Positions 51,007 through 53,948 of a stretch of DNA of 53,948 nt are shown here, in pieces. Below the pieces are notes generated by a model. The model saw only the letters and a program-made list of their open reading frames with translations. It was not told the DNA's origin and searched no databases. Where the stretch lies: contig JASLLL010000016.1 in the NCBI GenBank assembly GCA_030747075.1, positions 1 to 53,948 of the forward strand, read 5' to 3'. The position numbers were made by a program, and so were the translations under genes. Origin of the DNA: Gemmatimonadota bacterium (GTDB lineage: Bacteria > ARS69). Position 1 is the first letter of the stretch; each line of letters starts with the position of its first letter.

Positions 51007-52024
51007 GGGCGGCCTTCTCTTCGACGGGGCGCACCCAGATTTGGGAGGCCTGGCGGCGGCGGAGCGCGATCAGCGTCCCGCGGACGCGGAAGGCGCGCGG
51101 GTCTCCGACCATCGTGGAGAGTTCGGCGAAGAGGTGCGTGCCGGGCGTGAGGCCCAGGTCGAGCAGGCGCCGGCGGGTGAATCCGCGGCAACGGGAGTCC
51201 AGAAGGACCACCTCCGCCTCGGCTCCGGTGGGAAGGTCGGAGAGCGGGATGACTCCGGCGGGGCGTTCGCGCTCTTCGGGGGCGGCGGGGACCACCTGTA
51301 TGTTTGCGGCGACCACGGGCGCGAGGTGGTGTTCGGCCTCTCCATCGGAAAGGACGATGCGCTCCGGCGTGGATTCGAGCACACGAACGATGCGGCCCGG
51401 CCCGAGGTCCGCGGCGGTGATCTGGCGCATGACGATCTCCGGCTCATCCTCGACATGCGTGATGCGGGCGGGACGATCGAGCGGCCACTCCGTGAGCGCC
51501 ACCGCATCCGCGCGCGGGAGGGTCTCGCCGGCGCGGGGGATGGGGTCGCCGTGGGGGTCGTGGAGCGGGTGGCCGAGGTGGGCTTCGAGCTGTTCGAGGT
51601 CCGCGGGAGTGAGGCGATGCTCGGCGCGTTCGGCCGCGCGGTGAATGCGCCCGAGCGGGAGCCCGGCCTCGTCGACGAGGTATCGCTCCCAGAGGCGGTG
51701 CGCGCGGACGACATGGAGCGCGAGGCGTTCGCCCTGGTGCGTGAGGGCGAGGCCGTCGCCGGTGGATCGGAGAAGGCCCGCCGACTCCATGCGCGAGATG
51801 AGGCTGAGTGTGCGGGAAGGCGGAAGCGTGAGCAGCCCGGCGAGCGACTCCGGCGTGGCGGCCGCGCCGCGGTGCTCCCGGTCGAGGATGTGCTTGAGCG
51901 CGTCTTCGACCGCCGCGCGGGATCGGGAGGCGCGGAGGGCGCGGATGCGGGCAAGGACGCCCCAGCGCGGCCAGAGGAGCGCGGCGAGAAGGACCGCCAG
52001 CGGAGCGGCTGCGTCAGGCGACAT
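50996..52024 (-). CDS. DtxR-family protein with two C-terminal FeoA/SH3 domains and an N-terminal membrane segment
   Basis: About 342 residues from ATG 52024; GTG 52054 would add ten. Residues 6-25 are hydrophobic (APLAVLLAALLWPRWGVLA), suggesting membrane anchoring. A winged helix follows (PESLAGLLTLPPSRTLSLISRMESAGLL), then a metal-binding dimerisation part with AHRLWERYL and IHRAAERAEH: His, Glu, His, Glu, Glu, His at the DtxR/MntR ligand positions, with Glu where DtxR has Cys102. Then two SH3 modules, the last a FeoA domain (RRRLLDLGLTPGTHLFAEL, GDPRAFRVRGTLIALRR). It probably supplies FeoA to the split FeoB; DNA binding from the membrane is uncertain. Confidence 0.88.
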   Translation of the reverse strand: MSPDAAAPLAVLLAALLWPRWGVLARIRALRASRSRAAVEDALKHILDREHRGAAATPESLAGLLTLPPSRTLSLISRMESAGLLRSTGDGLALTHQGERLALHVVRAHRLWERYLVDEAGLPLGRIHRAAERAEHRLTPADLEQLEAHLGHPLHDPHGDPIPRAGETLPRADAVALTEWPLDRPARITHVEDEPEIVMRQITAADLGPGRIVRVLESTPERIVLSDGEAEHHLAPVVAANIQVVPAAPEERERPAGVIPLSDLPTGAEAEVVLLDSRCRGFTRRRLLDLGLTPGTHLFAELSTMVGDPRAFRVRGTLIALRRRQASQIWVRPVEEKAARAS

Positions 52025-52676
52025 CGCGCACCAGTATGTGGCGGGCGGCCTCACGGCCGAGCGTGTGGAGATCCCGGCCTGCGCGGAGCGTGATGGGGCC
52101 GTCGAACGGGGCCACTTCCTTTACGCGGACAGAAACGCCGGGAAAGAGGCCGAGCCCGCCGACATAGCGGAGGAATTCGGGATCGTCGTCGCTGACCTGC
52201 GCCACCGTGGCGCGGCCCCCGGCGGGAAGCTCCGCCAGCGGAACGAGCACGAGACGCGGGAGAGACCCGTCCTTGGCGGGGATCGGGTGGCCGTGCGGGT
52301 CGGTGGTGGGGTTGCCGAGCTGGTCGGCGATGCGATCTTCGAACTCCTCGCTGATGGCGTGCTCCAGCTTGTCGGCCTCTTCGTGCACGCGGTCCCAGGA
52401 GTAGCCGAGCGTGCGATGCAGAAAAGTCTCCACGAGACGATGATGGCGGAGAATCTCCAGCGCGCGTTCGCGGCCCGCGGCGGTGAGGGAGGCGCCGCGC
52501 CGCTTCTCGTAGCGGACCCAGGCGGGGCGCCGGGCGGCGAGACGCTGGAGCATCTCCGAGACCGCGGCCGGGGAGACGCCGAGGCGGGTGGCCAGCGTGC
52601 CGGTCGTGGCTCGACCACGCTCCCCGCCGATGAGGAGGACGGCCTTCAGGTAGTCTTCAATCTTCTCGGAGGGCAT
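52014..52676 (-). CDS. DtxR/MntR-family metal-dependent transcriptional repressor
   Basis: Predicted 220 residues, ATG 52676. The winged helix has EKIEDYLKAVLLIGGERGRATTG and LGVSPAAVSEMLQRLA; the dimerisation part has HHRLVETFLHRTLGYSWDRVHEEADKLEHAISEE, and an SH3/FeoA-like C-terminal domain follows from about residue 145. Ligand residues are His, Glu, His, Asp, Glu, His; Asp stands where DtxR has Cys102 and MntR has Glu, so Fe2+ or Mn2+ sensing is open. It heads the locus, sits next to its own operator-like palindrome, and likely represses the four genes including itself. Confidence 0.92.
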   Translation of the reverse strand: MPSEKIEDYLKAVLLIGGERGRATTGTLATRLGVSPAAVSEMLQRLAARRPAWVRYEKRRGASLTAAGRERALEILRHHRLVETFLHRTLGYSWDRVHEEADKLEHAISEEFEDRIADQLGNPTTDPHGHPIPAKDGSLPRLVLVPLAELPAGGRATVAQVSDDDPEFLRYVGGLGLFPGVSVRVKEVAPFDGPITLRAGRDLHTLGREAARHILVRDVA

Positions 52677-52689
52677 GGTGACCTCGGGA

Positions 52690-52705
52690 TTTAGGTGACC
52701 CTAAA
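52690..52705. promoter_or_regulatory. DtxR/IdeR-like operator palindrome
   Basis: TTTAGGTGACCCTAAA: 6-bp arms TTTAGG and CCTAAA around TGAC. The inner 14 bases match the DtxR/IdeR core TTAGGTTAGCCTAA at 12 positions. It overlaps the -10 of the promoter read toward the regulator gene. Confidence 0.65.
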
Positions 52706-52731
52706 ATACCGGAGGGTGCGGAGGGTGTCAA
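52703..52731 (-). promoter_or_regulatory. Sigma-70 promoter of the metal-regulated locus
   Basis: On the minus strand: consensus TTGACA (52731-52726), a 17-base spacer, then TATTTT (52708-52703). The operator palindrome begins within the -10, so a metal-loaded repressor would occlude polymerase. Only about 26 bases separate the -10 from ATG 52676. Confidence 0.68.
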
Positions 52732-52808
52732 GGGGGGGTGGGGGGGGCGGTGAGGTCGGGGTAGCTTGGCCCCGATCGGAAACGGTCTCCCCGGTGGAGG
52801 CAAGGAAG

Positions 52809-53819
52809 ATGGGTGACCGGCCAGGGAAGCTGATGGAGCAGATGCGGGGCGCGATTCGCATGAAGCAGTACAGCCCCCGGACGGAGAAAGCCTACGCGCA
52901 GTGGGTGCGGAGGTTCGTGCGTTTCCACGGGATGCGGCACCCGCGGGAGATGGGCGCGGGCGAGATTCGAGCGTTCCTGACGCACCTGGCCGAAGTGGGA
53001 CGCGTCAGCGCATCCACCCAGAACCAGGCGCTGTGCGCGCTTCTGTTTCTCTACAGGGAAGTGCTGGGTGTGAAGCCGGGGTGGGTGGACGGGGTGGCGC
53101 GAGCGAAGCGGCCGGTGCGACTGCCGGTGGTTCTGGGCCGCGGGGAGGTGAACGGCGTCTTGAGCGCGATGCACGGTATGCCGAGGCTTGTCGCGACACT
53201 TCTGTACGGGTCGGGGCTGAGGCTTCTGGAGAGCGTGCAACTCAGAGTGAAGGACCTGGACTTCGAGAGGCTGGAGGTGTGCGTCCGGAGCGGGAAGGGG
53301 AACAAGGACCGACTGACGGTGCTGCCCGCCGGGATCGTGGAGGCGCTTCGGGGGCACCTTGCGAGAGAGCGGGAGCGGCATCGGGCTGAGAGGGCCTCAG
53401 GCAGGGGACGGGTGAAGCTGCCGAAGGCGCTGGATCGGAAACTGCCGGGTGCCGGGGTGGAGTGGGCGTGGCAGTGGGTGTTTCCGGCGCGAAGAACCTA
53501 TGTGGAGAGAGAGACCGGGCGCGAGTTCCGGCATCACTACCACGAAACGGCTGTCCAGAGGGCGGTGAGGTCGGCGGCCATCCGGGCGGAGATTCCGAAA
53601 CGGGTCACCTGCCATGCGTTTCGCCACTCATTTGCCACGCACCTGCTGGAGGACGGATACGACATCAGGACCGTGCAGGAACTCCTGGGGCACAAGAGTG
53701 TCAAGACGACGATGATCTACACGCATGTGCTGAACCGAGGGGGCCTTGGGGTTCGGAGCCCGGCGGATGGGCTGCGGGCGGCGCGGCGGTTGGGGGGGCG
53801 TGGGGGCAGGGCTGGATAG
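52809..53819 (+). CDS. intI: Integron integrase (IntI-family tyrosine recombinase)
   Basis: About 336 residues from ATG 52809; upstream GGAGG and AAGGAAG give a fair ribosome site. The N-terminal SAM-like domain contains [23 protein letters not shown]. Catalytic residues include Arg in YGSGLRLLE (about residue 136), [12 protein letters not shown] (His and Arg, about residue 268), [15 protein letters not shown] with Tyr (about residue 303). The insert that separates IntI from XerC/D is present: [18 protein letters not shown], then [17 protein letters not shown]. The C-terminus ([15 protein letters not shown]) is also IntI-like. It is transcribed toward the window edge, away from the Feo locus, so any cassettes on its 3' side lie outside or at the very end. 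Confidence 0.93.
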   Translation: MGDRPGKLMEQMRGAIRMKQYSPRTEKAYAQWVRRFVRFHGMRHPREMGAGEIRAFLTHLAEVGRVSASTQNQALCALLFLYREVLGVKPGWVDGVARAKRPVRLPVVLGRGEVNGVLSAMHGMPRLVATLLYGSGLRLLESVQLRVKDLDFERLEVCVRSGKGNKDRLTVLPAGIVEALRGHLARERERHRAERASGRGRVKLPKALDRKLPGAGVEWAWQWVFPARRTYVERETGREFRHHYHETAVQRAVRSAAIRAEIPKRVTCHAFRHSFATHLLEDGYDIRTVQELLGHKSVKTTMIYTHVLNRGGLGVRSPADGLRAARRLGGRGGRAG

Positions 53820-53879
53820 CGAGACGGAGGGGAGGTGCCGGGCGGGCGCAAACTAGTGGGGGCGGGTGGATTGTGATGT

Positions 53880-53908
53880 TTGCCGAATATGCGGAGGGTG
53901 TGTTATAC
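53880..53908 (+). promoter_or_regulatory. Possible promoter after intI, directed toward the window edge
   Basis: TTGCCG (53880-53885), a 17-base spacer, then TTATAC (53903-53908). No gene follows in the window. In an integron with inverted integrase this would be the place of the cassette promoter. The match is moderate and the function is inferred. Confidence 0.4.
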
Positions 53909-53934
53909 AGAACGGGATAGGGGGAGGGGGGAGT

Positions 53935-53941
53935 GTTGGGC
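53935..53941 (+). other. GTTRRRY core-site match near the window edge (possible attI or attC point)
   Basis: GTTGGGC fits the integron recombination core GTTRRRY. A 7-base degenerate motif is expected often by chance, so it matters only through its place 116 bases after the intI stop and downstream of the promoter-like sequence. The window ends seven bases later, so neither the paired site nor a cassette can be checked. Confidence 0.25.
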
Positions 53942-53948
53942 GGGGCAG

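Noticed and set aside
52756-52775. TCGGGG/CCCCGA stem between the Feo promoter and intI as an attI or attC site
   Set aside because: Six-base stem with an eight-base loop and no GTTRRRY core on either side; likely chance in GC-rich DNA.
53874-53919. Small open frame beginning ATG 53876 after intI as a first cassette gene
   Set aside because: It is only about 14 codons (MFAEYAEG...), without a ribosome site.
1-53948. CRISPR array, insertion sequence, tRNA or rRNA gene
   Set aside because: I saw no spaced direct repeats, no transposase frame with terminal repeats, and no cloverleaf or rRNA-like sequence. The only recombinase is intI. Small tRNAs could be missed by eye.

Overview
The window is a GC-rich bacterial chromosome segment of ordinary gene density, with little intergenic space, many ATGA/GTGA/TTGA start-stop overlaps and frequent GTG and TTG starts. 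Several traits point to a Gram-negative didermic lineage of the FCB type, for example Candidatus Eisenbacteria or a relative: two TonB-dependent receptors with carboxypeptidase-regulatory-like N-termini, beta-propeller proteins ending in FlgD-like/type-IX-like C-terminal sorting domains, menaquinone genes including a futalosine-route gene, and a class II ribonucleotide reductase. The lineage is an inference; no rRNA or marker set is present to prove it.

Layout. 1-5.1 kb: a fragment of a sorting domain, a CPBP-like membrane protein, cysQ and a two-domain M16 protease. 5.1-7.3 kb: a Tat-exported small protein with a GMC oxidoreductase. 7.3-10.6 kb (minus): a VorB-type 2-oxoacid:ferredoxin oxidoreductase in doubly fused form, led by a Cys-Pro-rich small protein and preceded by a good promoter. 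10.6-14 kb: an aldehyde dehydrogenase and two RNA methyltransferases. 14-18 kb: a NatAB-like ABC exporter whose second permease is fused to a CPBP protease. 18-23 kb: a membrane protein, a GYF-AIM24 protein, a family 9 glycosyltransferase that appears to start at CTG, mqnD and dusB.

23-33 kb holds the secreted or cell-surface part: a lipoprotein translationally coupled to a putative barrel protein, two tandem PD40/Asp-box proteins with near-identical 3' ends, a small exported protein and an orphan histidine kinase. 33-39 kb holds two tandem TonB-dependent receptors. 39-45 kb holds mmsA, a GNAT enzyme and a four-gene minus-strand operon (saccharopine-dehydrogenase-like, menG, Na/Pi symporter, PhoU-like). 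45-48.6 kb is nrdJ, with a promoter and an NrdR-box-like operator.

48.8-52.7 kb is a compact iron (or manganese) locus. It encodes FeoB split into a membrane subunit and a G-protein subunit, plus two DtxR-family proteins that both carry FeoA/SH3 domains. A near-consensus promoter and a DtxR-like palindrome precede it. Divergent from it is an integron-type tyrosine recombinase (IntI family). Its 3' side faces the window edge, where a promoter-like sequence and a GTTRRRY core are the last recognisable signals. The integron integrase and the Feo locus are the parts most worth following up.
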